Part shown: piece after piece, positions 1 to 8,315 of the stretch
Numbering within the stretch: position 1 is the first letter of the stretch
Layout: every line of letters begins with the position of its first letter
Assembly (NCBI GenBank): GCA_031552195.1
Contig: JAVBMT010000009.1
Span: 1 to 64,000, forward strand
DNA length: 64,000 nt
Source: JAVBMP01 sp031552195
GTDB lineage: Bacteria > Desulfobacterota > Desulfovibrionia > Desulfovibrionales > Desulfovibrionaceae
Reading direction: 5' to 3'
Made by a program: the position numbers and the translations under genes
Notes under the pieces: model-generated
The model's input: only the letters and a program-made list of their open reading frames with translations
The model's database searches: none
What the model was told of the DNA's origin: nothing

Positions 1-977
1 ACCGCCTGGGCTTCGGCCTCGTCAAGCCCGAACTCCGCGCGGCTTTCCGGGCTGTTCAGGCGGGCCTCGGCCTCCGCCGGGGGCAGGGGGCAGAGCGCGC
101 TGAAGGCCGCGTCTTTACGCCTGCCGGAAAGGGCGTTTTCCGCCCGGCGGCGCATCTCCGCGAATTCTCCGCTGCGGAAGACCGCCACGGTGCCGGGGTC
201 CAGGCCGTCTTCGTCATCCGTTTCACCGCCCCGGCCGTTCGGCCCGGCCCCCCAGCCCAGGTGGTCCAAGGCCCCGGCGAAGTCGCCCGCCTTCATGCGG
301 CTTTCAAATTCACCGCGAAAGGAATCGGCCAGGCAGTTCTGGGCGAAGGCGGCCAGCTTTCCGGCCTGGGCTTTTTCATCCAGCCCCTTGCCAACGAAAA
401 AGCCCTTGCTGCGTTGCAGCAGCTCTTTGAAAAGGGCGTCGCGCTCTTCCGGCGGGGTGCGCCAGTCGGAAAATTTGGCCCGGTAGTTTTCCAGCTCGCC
501 CGCGTAGACCAGCTCGCGGTATTCGGCCTGTTTCTCGCGCTTCAGGGCCAGCAACCCGCCCAGGCTCTCCCGCGCGATGTTCCCGGCCTGCGCCTGAACG
601 TAGCCTTGCAGCTCAGGCCGGTCTTTCCAGCGCTCCAGCAGGCCGGAAAGCTCTTTGTCGTGAAAGTCGCGCCCGGAATCGCCCTCAAGCCCGGCCCCCC
701 GCTCGCGCAGGGCCGCCTCGAACTCGCGCGAACGCAGCCGGTAGCCTTGCAGGTCGCTCAGGGCGTCAAGCTGCAGGCGCTCATGCCGGGCGCGCGATTC
801 CTCTTCCGCGAATTCCGCCTCCAGGCCGTTCAGGATCTTTCCGGCCGGTTTTTCCTCCGGCGGCTTGTAGTTCGGGTAAAGCTGGTCGAACAGGCTTTTT
901 TCGTTTATCAGACGCTGGTTTTCCATCCAGCCCAGCAAATTGCCTTTTTCATCGGTGGCGGGAACGTAAATCGGCAT
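1..977 (-). CDS. Unrecognised protein, possibly phage virion-related; C-terminus beyond left edge
   Basis: An open minus-strand frame runs from an ATG at 977 to the window edge without a stop, giving about 325 visible residues. The start has a strong Shine-Dalgarno (AGGAGG, 7 bases upstream). The protein begins MPIYVPATDEKGNLLGWM and is then rich in charged, probably alpha-helical sequence with many Glu, Arg, Leu and Ala; no signal peptide or membrane segment is visible. I do not recognise a family. Long, helical, charge-rich proteins with a short conserved-looking N-terminus occur among phage internal virion proteins, so a prophage origin is possible but unproven. The overlapping plus-strand frames have no ribosome binding site and are shadows. 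Confidence 0.7.
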   Translation of the reverse strand, partial: MPIYVPATDEKGNLLGWMENQRLINEKSLFDQLYPNYKPPEEKPAGKILNGLEAEFAEEESRARHERLQLDALSDLQGYRLRSREFEAALRERGAGLEGDSGRDFHDKELSGLLERWKDRPELQGYVQAQAGNIARESLGGLLALKREKQAEYRELVYAGELENYRAKFSDWRTPPEERDALFKELLQRSKGFFVGKGLDEKAQAGKLAAFAQNCLADSFRGEFESRMKAGDFAGALDHLGWGAGPNGRGGETDDEDGLDPGTVAVFRSGEFAEMRRRAENALSGRRKDAAFSALCPLPPAEAEARLNSPESRAEFGLDEAEAQA

Positions 978-1228
978 GGGTCGCCCTCCTGTGGCGGGTT
1001 TTGAGTTCACGGTTTTGAACTTGCCCGTTATAACACCGGTTTTTCAGGCGGAGCGGAAGATGGCGCGCGGAAACGGAGGGAAACGCTGGGGCGGGGTTGA
1101 CAGGAAATGAAGGCGGGGGGTTAAGGGGCTGGGCGTGAGGCGCTCCGGGGCTGCTCCACGGTTGGCCTGGCGGAAAAAAACCGCGTTCAGGCTTTCCCGC
1201 CGTTTCGGGACTTTTTATCGGAAAATCC

Positions 1229-1257
1229 TTGTCAAAGGGGCTTTTTTGCTTTATGTT
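1229..1257 (+). promoter_or_regulatory. Candidate sigma-70 promoter of rpsB-tsf
   Basis: TTGTCA (1229-1234) and TATGTT (1252-1257) are separated by 17 bases and lie about 185 bases before rpsB. The sequence between the leftward gene at 977 and this site shows no supported gene; a TTATAA-containing stretch near 1030 could be the -10 of the divergent gene. Confidence 0.5.
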
Positions 1258-1263
1258 CAGCAG

Positions 1264-1440
1264 CTCACGACCTAACACACCCGTAAGGCGCGTTTTGACG
1301 CGCCTGCCTGTTCCGCCGGATGGCGGCGCGGGTTCTGGTTTCAGCCCGGGGTGCCGGAGCGGTTTCGGGAACGGCCCGTCGCCGCCAAACCGGTTTAAGG
1401 GCTTTGGCCGGGGTGGAAGTTAAACCCTCAGGAGAGAACC
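1264..1440 (+). promoter_or_regulatory. Long 5' leader of rpsB with hairpin
   Basis: About 177 bases separate the candidate start of transcription from rpsB. The leader contains a perfect stem-loop (1286-1292 with 1299-1305, loop TTTTGA) followed by GC-rich sequence and an AGGAG ribosome binding site at 1430-1434. Leaders of rpsB-tsf are used for S2 autoregulation in some bacteria; that this one does so is inference. Confidence 0.35.
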
Positions 1441-2247
1441 ATGCCACACGTAACTATGAAGCAGATGCTTGAAACCGGCGTGCATTTCGGCCACCAGGTC
1501 CGCCGCTGGAACCCCAAAATGCGTCCTTACATCTTCGGGGCGCGCAACGGCGTGCATATCATCGACCTTCAGCAAACCGTAAAGCTTTACCGCACCGCCC
1601 ACGACAAAGTGGCGGATACCGTTGCCAAAGGCGGCCGGGTAATCTTCATCGGCACCAAGCGCCAGGCCCAGGAAGCCGTTGCGGCCGAAGCCTCGCGCTC
1701 CGGCCAGTTTTACATCACCAACCGCTGGATGGGCGGCACCCTTACCAACTTCGCGACCATACGCAAAAGCATTGACCGCATGAAGAAGCTGGAAAGCATG
1801 TTTGAAGACGGCACCATCAACCGTTACCAAAAAAAAGAAATTCTCAGCCTGCAGAGAGAGCTGGACAAGATGCGCCTGGTGCTCAGCGGCATCCGCGACA
1901 TGGAGCGCCTGCCCCAGCTCGCCTTTATCATAGACCCGCAGCGCGAAAGCATCGCCGTGCAGGAATGCCGCAAACTCGGAATTCCCATCGTTGCGGTGAC
2001 CGACACCAACTGCGACCCCGACGTCGTTGATTACATCATTCCGGGCAATGACGATGCCATCCGCGCCATCAAGCTTTTTGTCTCGCACATGGCCGACGCC
2101 TGCCTTGAAGGCGAAGCCATGCGCAAAGACAACGGCAAGGCCGACCCTGAAGCCGAATTGCAGAAGGCCGCGAAGTCGTCCAAGGCTCCGCTTTCTCCCG
2201 CCATGCCCTCAGTGGCTGACGAAGACGACGTAGAAGGAGACAATTAA
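1441..2247 (+). CDS. rpsB: 30S ribosomal protein S2
   Basis: Structural protein of the small ribosomal subunit, 268 residues. The N-terminus (TMKQMLETGVHFGHQ) and the internal segments WNPKMRPYIFG, TNRWMGGTLTNF and the DTNCDPD stretch are the standard S2 signatures. The C-terminal tail after about residue 230 is acidic and variable, as is common in this family. The start is supported by AGGAGAG before the ATG. Its TAA overlaps the ATG of tsf by one base (TAATG), indicating translational coupling in an rpsB-tsf operon. Confidence 0.99.
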   Translation: MPHVTMKQMLETGVHFGHQVRRWNPKMRPYIFGARNGVHIIDLQQTVKLYRTAHDKVADTVAKGGRVIFIGTKRQAQEAVAAEASRSGQFYITNRWMGGTLTNFATIRKSIDRMKKLESMFEDGTINRYQKKEILSLQRELDKMRLVLSGIRDMERLPQLAFIIDPQRESIAVQECRKLGIPIVAVTDTNCDPDVVDYIIPGNDDAIRAIKLFVSHMADACLEGEAMRKDNGKADPEAELQKAAKSSKAPLSPAMPSVADEDDVEGDN

Positions 2248-3098
2248 TGGAAATTTCCGCTTCTTTGGTTAAAGAGCTGCGCGAACGCACCAGCGCCGGC
2301 ATGATGGACTGCAAAAAGGCCTTGCAGGAATGCGAGGCCGATATGGAAAAAGCCATTGACTGGCTGCGCCAGAAAGGCCTTTCCAAGGCCGCCAAAAAGG
2401 CCGGACGCGAAACCAGCGAAGGTTTGGTCGCCCACAAGACCAGCGCGGACAACAAAACCGCCGCGCTTATCGAAGTCAAGTGCGAAACAGACTTCGTTTC
2501 CCGTGGCGACAAGTTCCGCGCTTTCGCCCAGAGCGTCATAGACCGGGCTTTTGAAGCCAAACCGAAAGACGACGAGGCCGTGCAGGCCATGTTCGCGGAA
2601 GACGTGAACGCCCAGATAGCCACCCTCGGCGAAAACATGTCCGTAGGCCGTTTCGCTTCCTTCACCGTTCCCGGTGAAGGGGTAGTGGGCTGCTACGTTC
2701 ACTCTAACGGCAAAATCGGAGTTCTGGTGGAGATTGCCTGCGCCAAGGCCGAAACCGCGAAAAAACCCGAACTGCTTGATCTGGCCCGCAACATCGCCAT
2801 GCAGGTGGCCGCCAATAACCCCGCCGCCCTTTGCGCCGAGGTGCTTGACCCGGCCCTGGTGGAGCGCGAGCGCGAAATTTACCGCCAGAAAACCCTTGAT
2901 GAAGGCAAACCCGCCAACATCGTCGACAAAATCGTGGACGGCCGCATCCAGAAATTCTATCAGGAAGTGTGCCTGGTGGAACAGGCCTATATCCGTGACG
3001 ACAAAATGACGATAAAAGACCTGGTGAAAGCTTCCGGCAAGCAGCTCGGAGACGAACTTGCGCTTACCCGCTACGCCCGCCTTCAGCTTGGGGCTTGA
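2247..3098 (+). CDS. tsf: Translation elongation factor Ts
   Basis: Guanine nucleotide exchange factor for EF-Tu, 283 residues. The N-terminal UBA-like domain with LRERTSAGMMDCKKAL and the TDFVSR motif that contacts EF-Tu (around residues 78-84) are present. The two EF-Ts core repeats follow, and the length is normal for the long proteobacterial form. It is translationally coupled to rpsB through a one-base overlap and is followed by a strong intrinsic terminator. Confidence 0.99.
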   Translation: MEISASLVKELRERTSAGMMDCKKALQECEADMEKAIDWLRQKGLSKAAKKAGRETSEGLVAHKTSADNKTAALIEVKCETDFVSRGDKFRAFAQSVIDRAFEAKPKDDEAVQAMFAEDVNAQIATLGENMSVGRFASFTVPGEGVVGCYVHSNGKIGVLVEIACAKAETAKKPELLDLARNIAMQVAANNPAALCAEVLDPALVEREREIYRQKTLDEGKPANIVDKIVDGRIQKFYQEVCLVEQAYIRDDKMTIKDLVKASGKQLGDELALTRYARLQLGA

Positions 3099-3124
3099 AG
3101 CTAAACCGGCTTTATCCTTTCGAT

Positions 3125-3166
3125 AAAAACGTAAAGGGCGGGGTTTTCCCCGCCTTTTACGTTTTT
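3125..3166 (+). terminator. Intrinsic terminator of rpsB-tsf
   Basis: A long stem (3125-3143 with 3148-3166) with a TTTT loop and a GC-rich core (GGGCGGGG/CCCCGCC), ending in a T-run. It lies 27 bases after the tsf stop. The flanking A and T tracts make it potentially bidirectional, so it may also serve the convergent gene ending at 3204. Confidence 0.9.
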
Positions 3167-3203
3167 ACGGCCCCGAACGCGGTTTCCGTTGAGACCGCAC
3201 ACT

Positions 3204-3980
3204 TTAAGTGCGCTCTCGCCCGCGGGCGAACAGGGCCAGGCCGGCCGCGCCCAGGGCGAACAGGATTACGCCGCCCGGCTCCGGAACGACATGCGGGTCA
3301 AGCACGGTCAGGCTGACAAGCACGGATGGCATCAGGCCGCTGTATACTCCGTCCTTCCAGTAAGTAACGCCGGTATGGCTGAAGTCCAGCCGGTAAGGCA
3401 GGCCGTCATAATCGAAGAAAATCGGATCAAGTCCGGCAAAGGTTCCACTGGCCGTATGGCGCATTGATGTCTCGCTGTCGAGATACGGCGTTGTAGCCAG
3501 GTGATAGTCCCACCAGACAGGCTTCAGGACTTCCGTCATGGAGCTGTCGAAAAAACTCAGAATTATGCCGGCCGAAGCGTTGAAGGCAAACCCCTCCGGC
3601 AACGAGTTGAAATAGGAGACATTGCTTGCGCTTACGGCCGGACCGCCTTCCTTCACCTCGGTCCATGCGGGTACAAAATCGGCGGAAAGTTGAAGGGCGG
3701 TCGCATCAAGGTGTGAGCCGTCAAATTTGTCCACAATGAGGTCGGTGCTGTTGGCGTAGAAAATAGGGCGTATCCTGTATTCGCTTCCGTCCGGCATCAG
3801 GTAGCCGTAATCATAGCCCATATCGCCGGGCGTGAGGCTGCCTTCGGGCGCTGCGAGGGAATATGAAGGTTCAATCCAGCTTTGCATCCGAAGGGTTAAA
3901 GTCAGTGGCGCGGCCTGGGCGATAAGGGAAGGGAGGGAAAATAAAACCAGAAGGGTAAGTGCGCGTAATTTCTTTTTCAT
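3204..3980 (-). CDS. PEP-CTERM sorting-domain secreted protein
   Basis: A secreted protein of 258 residues with an N-terminal signal peptide (MKKKLRALTLLVLFSLPS, cleavage near AQA) and a C-terminal sorting tripartite signal: VPEP, a hydrophobic segment (GVILFALGAAGLALFA) and the basic end RGRERT. In other bacteria such signals are processed by exosortase (EpsH) and the proteins are linked to the envelope or exopolysaccharide. The middle region is rich in Asp, Ser, Tyr and Gly; I recognise no catalytic domain. Two ATGs sit in tandem; the second (3980) is better spaced from AAGGAGG. The coding sequence is less GC-rich than its neighbours. No exosortase is present in the window. Confidence 0.9.
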   Translation of the reverse strand: MKKKLRALTLLVLFSLPSLIAQAAPLTLTLRMQSWIEPSYSLAAPEGSLTPGDMGYDYGYLMPDGSEYRIRPIFYANSTDLIVDKFDGSHLDATALQLSADFVPAWTEVKEGGPAVSASNVSYFNSLPEGFAFNASAGIILSFFDSSMTEVLKPVWWDYHLATTPYLDSETSMRHTASGTFAGLDPIFFDYDGLPYRLDFSHTGVTYWKDGVYSGLMPSVLVSLTVLDPHVVPEPGGVILFALGAAGLALFARGRERT

Positions 3981-4163
3981 CATAACCTCCTTATTTTTAT
4001 AAACAATATGCAAAAAATATTCCATAGATTATTGCTTTTATAAAATTTGTGGACATGCCTGGTTTGCCTATTTTTGCGATGACGGTGGGGTTGCAGGGCG
4101 TTATTTTTTTGAATAGTGTAAATTTTACCGACTGGTTATGTGTAAAAGACGTAAAAAAAACAC

Positions 4164-4193
4164 AACGAAGGCCAGTCCGGCCCCCGTTCTTTT
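4164..4193 (+). terminator. Orphan bidirectional terminator-like hairpin in the 3981-4314 gap
   Basis: AACGAAGGCC (4164-4173) pairs with GGCCCCCGTT (4179-4188, two G-U pairs) around the loop AGTCC. It is preceded by an A8 run (reading as T8 on the other strand) and followed by CTTTTCT. No annotated gene ends directly before it on either strand, so a small transcript in this AT-rich gap is possible. Otherwise the gap shows only the upstream region of the PEP-CTERM gene. Confidence 0.45.
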
Positions 4194-4314
4194 CTATTGC
4201 CAGCTTTAATGCGAGCAGTTAATATCTTCGCAGTTTTATTCTTTAAACGCTTCAGTTCCCGGCGGCCTGGCCGCCGGGCCGCAGCGCAACCAAACTGTAA
4301 TATCCGTATTTTTT

Positions 4315-5181
4315 ATGCAGGAAGACCTGAACGCACCGCAGCCGCCTGAAGGCGTGAACCCCGCGAAAAAAAACGCGGGGCGGGTTTTCGTTACCGGGGT
4401 GGTGCTGACCCGGAACGGGGCGAGGCTGTTGGACCAGTGCCTTGCTTCCCTGTCTTTTTGCGGCGAGATCCTGGTTGTGGACAGCGGCAGCACTGACGAA
4501 ACCTTGGCCATTGCCGCGCAACACGGGGCGAAAATTTTACGCCGCGACTGGACGGGCTTTGCCGACCAGTTCGCTTTTGCTGTCGAGCATGTGGAGAGCG
4601 GCTGGTTTTTTATTCTCGACCAGGACGAAATATGCCTTCCACCCCTGGCTTCAGCCTTGCTGGAAGCGGCGGGCAATCCCGGCCCGGCCGTGGCGTTCGC
4701 CGTTCCCCGCCGTTCGTGGTATTTCGACCGCTTCATCAAACATTGCGGCTGGACGCCGGATTATATTCCCCGCCTTTTTCAGACCGGGCGAATGCATTTT
4801 TCGCAAGACGCGCACATCCATTACCACCCGCACGGCCCGCTGAAGCGCATTTCCGCGCAGGGGGCGCATTTGCTTCACTACCCTTACACCGGCTTCAGCA
4901 ACCACTGGAGCAAGCTTGACGTTTACGCCCAGCAAGGGGCGGATTCATTGCGCGCCAAAGGCCGCCGGGGTGGAGTGCTGGCCGGGCTGGGGCACGGCTT
5001 TATGCGTTTTTTCAAGATATATGTCCTCAAGCTGGGTTTTCTTGACGGCCGGGCCGGTTTTCTGATCGCGGCGCACGGCGCTTTTTACGCATTTTCAAAA
5101 TATGTCCGCGTGATGGACGCAAGCTGGGGCGAGCCGTTCGGCCATGCCTCCGAAAAGCTGACGCTCTCGCGCGATGAATAA
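4315..5181 (+). CDS. Family 2 glycosyltransferase, WaaE/KdtX-like
   Basis: A GT-A fold glycosyltransferase of 288 residues. The N-terminal domain shows TGVVLTRNGARLLDQCLASL, then EILVVDSGSTDET and the FILDQDE segment that corresponds to the DxD-like nucleotide-sugar and metal site. This arrangement is typical of the LPS-core enzymes of the WaaE/KdtX type. The C-terminal half has a hydrophobic amphipathic stretch near residues 225-270 suited to membrane association. The acceptor and sugar cannot be read from the sequence. No clear Shine-Dalgarno precedes the ATG, so the start is uncertain. It ends 47 bases before pyrH and is probably co-transcribed with it. Confidence 0.85.
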   Translation: MQEDLNAPQPPEGVNPAKKNAGRVFVTGVVLTRNGARLLDQCLASLSFCGEILVVDSGSTDETLAIAAQHGAKILRRDWTGFADQFAFAVEHVESGWFFILDQDEICLPPLASALLEAAGNPGPAVAFAVPRRSWYFDRFIKHCGWTPDYIPRLFQTGRMHFSQDAHIHYHPHGPLKRISAQGAHLLHYPYTGFSNHWSKLDVYAQQGADSLRAKGRRGGVLAGLGHGFMRFFKIYVLKLGFLDGRAGFLIAAHGAFYAFSKYVRVMDASWGEPFGHASEKLTLSRDE

Positions 5182-5228
5182 ATTTGCCTTTTCAAGGCGT
5201 TACAGAACTAACGAAAGAGGTGGCGGAC

Positions 5229-5945
5229 ATGAGTGACCTGCGCTATAGACGCATTCTGCTCAAACTTAGCGGTGAAGCCCTGGCGGGCGAAAACAAATTC
5301 GGCATAGACCCGTCCACAGTGTCCAGGCTGTGCGAGGAAATTTCCGGGGTTTTGACCCTCGGCCTGCAAATGGCCCTGGTTATAGGGGGGGGCAATATTT
5401 TTCGCGGAATGGCCGCCTCCGCCCAGGGCATGGAGAGGGCCTCGGCCGACTATATGGGCATGCTGGCCACGGTAATGAACGCTGTCGCGGTGCAGGACGC
5501 CCTTGAAAAAATCGGGCACAGCACCAGGGTGCTTTCGGCCATTACCATGCAGGAAGTGTGCGAACCCTACGTGCGCCGCCGCGCCGAGCGCCACCTGGAA
5601 AAAGGGCGGGTGGTCATTTGCGCCGCCGGAACCGGCAACCCCTATTTTACCACAGACACCGCCGCCGCCCTGCGCGGCATGGAATTGAAGTGTGATATCA
5701 TCATCAAGGGCACCAAGGTTGACGGCGTCTACGACAAAGACCCGAAAAAGTTCCCCGACGCGGTGAAATACGATGTGGTCTCTTACAATGAGGCCATTCA
5801 GAAGCGCCTTGGGGTGATGGACGCGACGGCTATAACCATGGCCATGGAAAACAACGTGCCCATAGCCGTTTGCAATATGTTCGGCGGCGACATCAAGCGC
5901 CTGATCATGGGCGAAAAAGTAGGCACCCTGGTTACAAACGCCTGA
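5229..5945 (+). CDS. pyrH: UMP kinase
   Basis: Phosphorylates UMP to UDP in pyrimidine nucleotide synthesis; 238 residues, the usual length of the bacterial hexameric enzyme of the amino acid kinase family. Signatures: RILLKLSGEAL at the N-terminus, VIGGGNIFRG (phosphate-binding loop), the central GTGNPYFTTD segment, and KGTKVDGVYDKDP. The ATG at 5229 is chosen because the family begins at this point and an AGAGGTGG ribosome binding site precedes it; an upstream TTG extension lacks one. Followed 53 bases later by frr, the common pyrH-frr arrangement. Confidence 0.98.
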   Translation: MSDLRYRRILLKLSGEALAGENKFGIDPSTVSRLCEEISGVLTLGLQMALVIGGGNIFRGMAASAQGMERASADYMGMLATVMNAVAVQDALEKIGHSTRVLSAITMQEVCEPYVRRRAERHLEKGRVVICAAGTGNPYFTTDTAAALRGMELKCDIIIKGTKVDGVYDKDPKKFPDAVKYDVVSYNEAIQKRLGVMDATAITMAMENNVPIAVCNMFGGDIKRLIMGEKVGTLVTNA

Positions 5946-5998
5946 AAACGCCGCTTCAGCGCGATTTTTGGCAAAAAAAATTTCGGAGGTTCACAGCA

Positions 5999-6553
5999 AT
6001 GGAAAATATCAAAAAAGACGCCGAAGAGCGCATGAATAAGGCCCTGGCTTCATTGGACAAGGAATTTTCCGGGCTGCGCACCGGGCGCGCCAACACCGGG
6101 CTGGTGGAAAACATCAAGGTGGATTATTACGGCACGCCCACGGCCATCAGCCAGCTTTCGTCCATAACCATTCCGGACAGCCGCACCATAGCCATACAAC
6201 CCTGGGACAAAGCCGCTTTCGGGCTGATCGAAAAGGCCATTTTGAAATCCGACCTCGGGCTTAACCCTTCCAACGACGGCAAGCTTATCCGCATGGCCAT
6301 TCCGCCCCTGACGGAAGAGCGCCGTAAAGACCTGGTCAAAGTGGCGCGCAAATATACCGAGGAAACAAAAGTGGCCTTGCGCAATATCCGGCGCGACGCC
6401 AACGATGCCCTGAAAAAACTGGAAAAAGACAAAGCTATCAGTGAAGATGACAACAAGAAAGCGCAGGAAGCCGTTCAGAAGCTGACCGACGGCGCTGTGG
6501 CCAAGGCTGACCAGAAATGCCAGGCCAAAGAAAAGGAAATCATGGAAATTTGA
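5999..6553 (+). CDS. frr: Ribosome recycling factor
   Basis: Splits post-termination ribosomes together with EF-G; 184 residues, normal for the family. It contains the three-helix-bundle signatures GLRTGRANTGLVENIKVDYYG and the conserved region PPLTEERRKDLVK, followed by VALRNIRRDAND. GGAGGT at 5985-5990 lies 8 bases before the ATG at 5999, which fixes the start; in-frame upstream codons overlap pyrH and are not used. A terminator follows. Confidence 0.98.
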   Translation: MENIKKDAEERMNKALASLDKEFSGLRTGRANTGLVENIKVDYYGTPTAISQLSSITIPDSRTIAIQPWDKAAFGLIEKAILKSDLGLNPSNDGKLIRMAIPPLTEERRKDLVKVARKYTEETKVALRNIRRDANDALKKLEKDKAISEDDNKKAQEAVQKLTDGAVAKADQKCQAKEKEIMEI

Positions 6554-6592
6554 CCGTAGGCCGGGTTTAAAGCCCGGGTTCGGCTGCAACGC

Positions 6593-6633
6593 TTGCCGGG
6601 GCGCGTCGGATAAAGCGCTCCGGCAATATTTTT
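6593..6633 (+). terminator. Intrinsic terminator after frr
   Basis: A 12-bp stem (TTGCCGGGGCGC at 6593-6604 with GCGCTCCGGCAA at 6615-6626, one G-U pair), followed by TATTTTTC. It lies 40 bases after the frr stop. Confidence 0.85.
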
Positions 6634-6734
6634 CATGGCGGCGGAAAATGTTGGGCGGCCTGACGGGAAGCGCAACGGAACCCGCATGGTGCGGGGCAAG
6701 ATAAAAAATCAAATGCATGCGATCGGGGGAGATT

Positions 6735-8249
6735 ATGGGCGGAGAAAACGGAAAAAAACGCTGGCCGTTAATATTGCTGGTTATCGCCGCGCTTGCGGCC
6801 CTGGCCTTTTTTGCCGGAGCGCCTCTGCTGGAGAAGCGGATAGCGGCGCGTTTCGAGGCGGAAACGCGGGCGATGGCGGAAAAAATCCAGCCGGGAATAA
6901 AAGTCGGATATGAGCGGGTTGAAGCCTCCTTGCTGCGGCGCAGCGTGACTTATTACGGGGTTACCCTGGATTATCCCGAATCGGAATACGGCTTCAACAT
7001 AACGGAGAAAAAAGAAAAAGATATGGATGAAGGCTATGACTTCGGCTCCTTTTTCGGTTTTTATCCAGAGGTGTCTACCGTCTCCCGGAACGTTGGCAGC
7101 AACGTGGAGGTATGGCTGAACGGAAGCAAAATTTATTCCGCCGATGAAGTTGTCATGCAGGATTTGCGTTACTCGCATAAAAAGATGCTTGAATACGTTC
7201 CGAGGGAACAGGGCAAACCGCTGGAAGACGGCGAACAACAGAAAGAAGAGACAAAGCGGCTGCTGGGTTTGTACAAGGACATCAGCGCGGCAAGGGTGAC
7301 GCTGAAAAACTCCTCGCTCAGCTATCTCGCCGCCGTGCTGCGCATACCTTATATGGAGATCAATGATATTTCCTTTAAAGATGGAATAGGGGAAATTTCG
7401 GCCGATAACATCGATCTTCTGGTTATGGGCCAGCCGCTGTTCACTCTGGCTTCTTTCAGGCAGGAAGCCCTGCGCTGGGGCGGCCTTCTGGAAATAGGAC
7501 GCATGGTCATGGAAGGGAAGCCGGAGGACATCAAGCCGGAAACCATGGCGGGCGTATTGGAAAAGAACCCCGTCACAATACGTGGGGTTAAATATAGCGA
7601 TTTGAAAATATATGGCTTTCCCATGCTGACCGGTTCCGGCGGCGAACTTTTAAGCTTGAAAGAGCTTACTGGCGGCTTCAGCCTGGGCAAAGGCGTCACT
7701 TTTGAGGCGGGAGTCTCCGGCCTCACGCCCTCGGACGACCTGCTGGGAATGCTTCCGGAAACGGAAACCCTGGCCCGGCTTCACGGCAAGCCCTTCAGCC
7801 TGGCTTTCGCCCTTTCCGGCGATATCAGCGACTTCACCACCCAGCCTTGCGATTTCCGGTTGAAAATGTCGGCGCGGGAAGACAGCCTGGGCGGGGCGTC
7901 CGCTGACCTGGACGGGGTGTTTGAGCAAAACGCGTCGCTGACGGGCGGTGAGGTCTATTGGCGGGCGATAAAGGCCGTTGTGACGGACAGCGGCTTCCTG
8001 GACCTGGCGTGGCGCTATGAAGACCAGGTCAGGCCGGTGGAGGGCGGGGCGAAAGCCGCCGCCCTGGCGGACATGAAAAACAGGCTGTCCGGCAAGAATG
8101 ATGCGGCCTTAAAAGCTATTATGGATTTTGCGGAACAGGGCGGCAGCCTGAACGTCAGTTTTGAAAGCCGGGAAAAACCCATGTCCGCGCAGGAACTCAA
8201 ACGGCTTCCGGTTAACGAAGTCCTGAAAGTCACCCACAGCGCGCCGTGA
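6735..8249 (+). CDS. Membrane-anchored periplasmic protein, DUF945/YdgA-like or AsmA-like
   Basis: Protein of 504 residues with a short basic N-terminus, one membrane segment (PLILLVIAALAALAFFAGA) and a large periplasmic part. Just after the membrane segment it has the pattern of YdgA-type proteins (DUF945), which resemble AsmA-like envelope proteins: a short helix, then KVGYERVEASLLRRSVTYYG, where beta strands begin. The remainder alternates hydrophobic and charged residues as expected for a beta-rich fold. No catalytic motif is seen. GGGGGAG lies just upstream of the ATG at 6735; an ATG 18 bases earlier is possible. Function is not known; the family assignment is tentative. Confidence 0.75.
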   Translation: MGGENGKKRWPLILLVIAALAALAFFAGAPLLEKRIAARFEAETRAMAEKIQPGIKVGYERVEASLLRRSVTYYGVTLDYPESEYGFNITEKKEKDMDEGYDFGSFFGFYPEVSTVSRNVGSNVEVWLNGSKIYSADEVVMQDLRYSHKKMLEYVPREQGKPLEDGEQQKEETKRLLGLYKDISAARVTLKNSSLSYLAAVLRIPYMEINDISFKDGIGEISADNIDLLVMGQPLFTLASFRQEALRWGGLLEIGRMVMEGKPEDIKPETMAGVLEKNPVTIRGVKYSDLKIYGFPMLTGSGGELLSLKELTGGFSLGKGVTFEAGVSGLTPSDDLLGMLPETETLARLHGKPFSLAFALSGDISDFTTQPCDFRLKMSAREDSLGGASADLDGVFEQNASLTGGEVYWRAIKAVVTDSGFLDLAWRYEDQVRPVEGGAKAAALADMKNRLSGKNDAALKAIMDFAEQGGSLNVSFESREKPMSAQELKRLPVNEVLKVTHSAP

Positions 8250-8315
8250 GGCTTGCTTCTGAAAATAACGGCCGGTTTCGCAACCGGCTGAACAAAAGGA
8301 CATAACGCTCACGCC

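Noticed and set aside
4061..4068. GGCAAACC on the minus strand, as in c-di-GMP-I riboswitches
   Set aside because: The matching second half (ACGCAAAGCC and following pairings) is absent.
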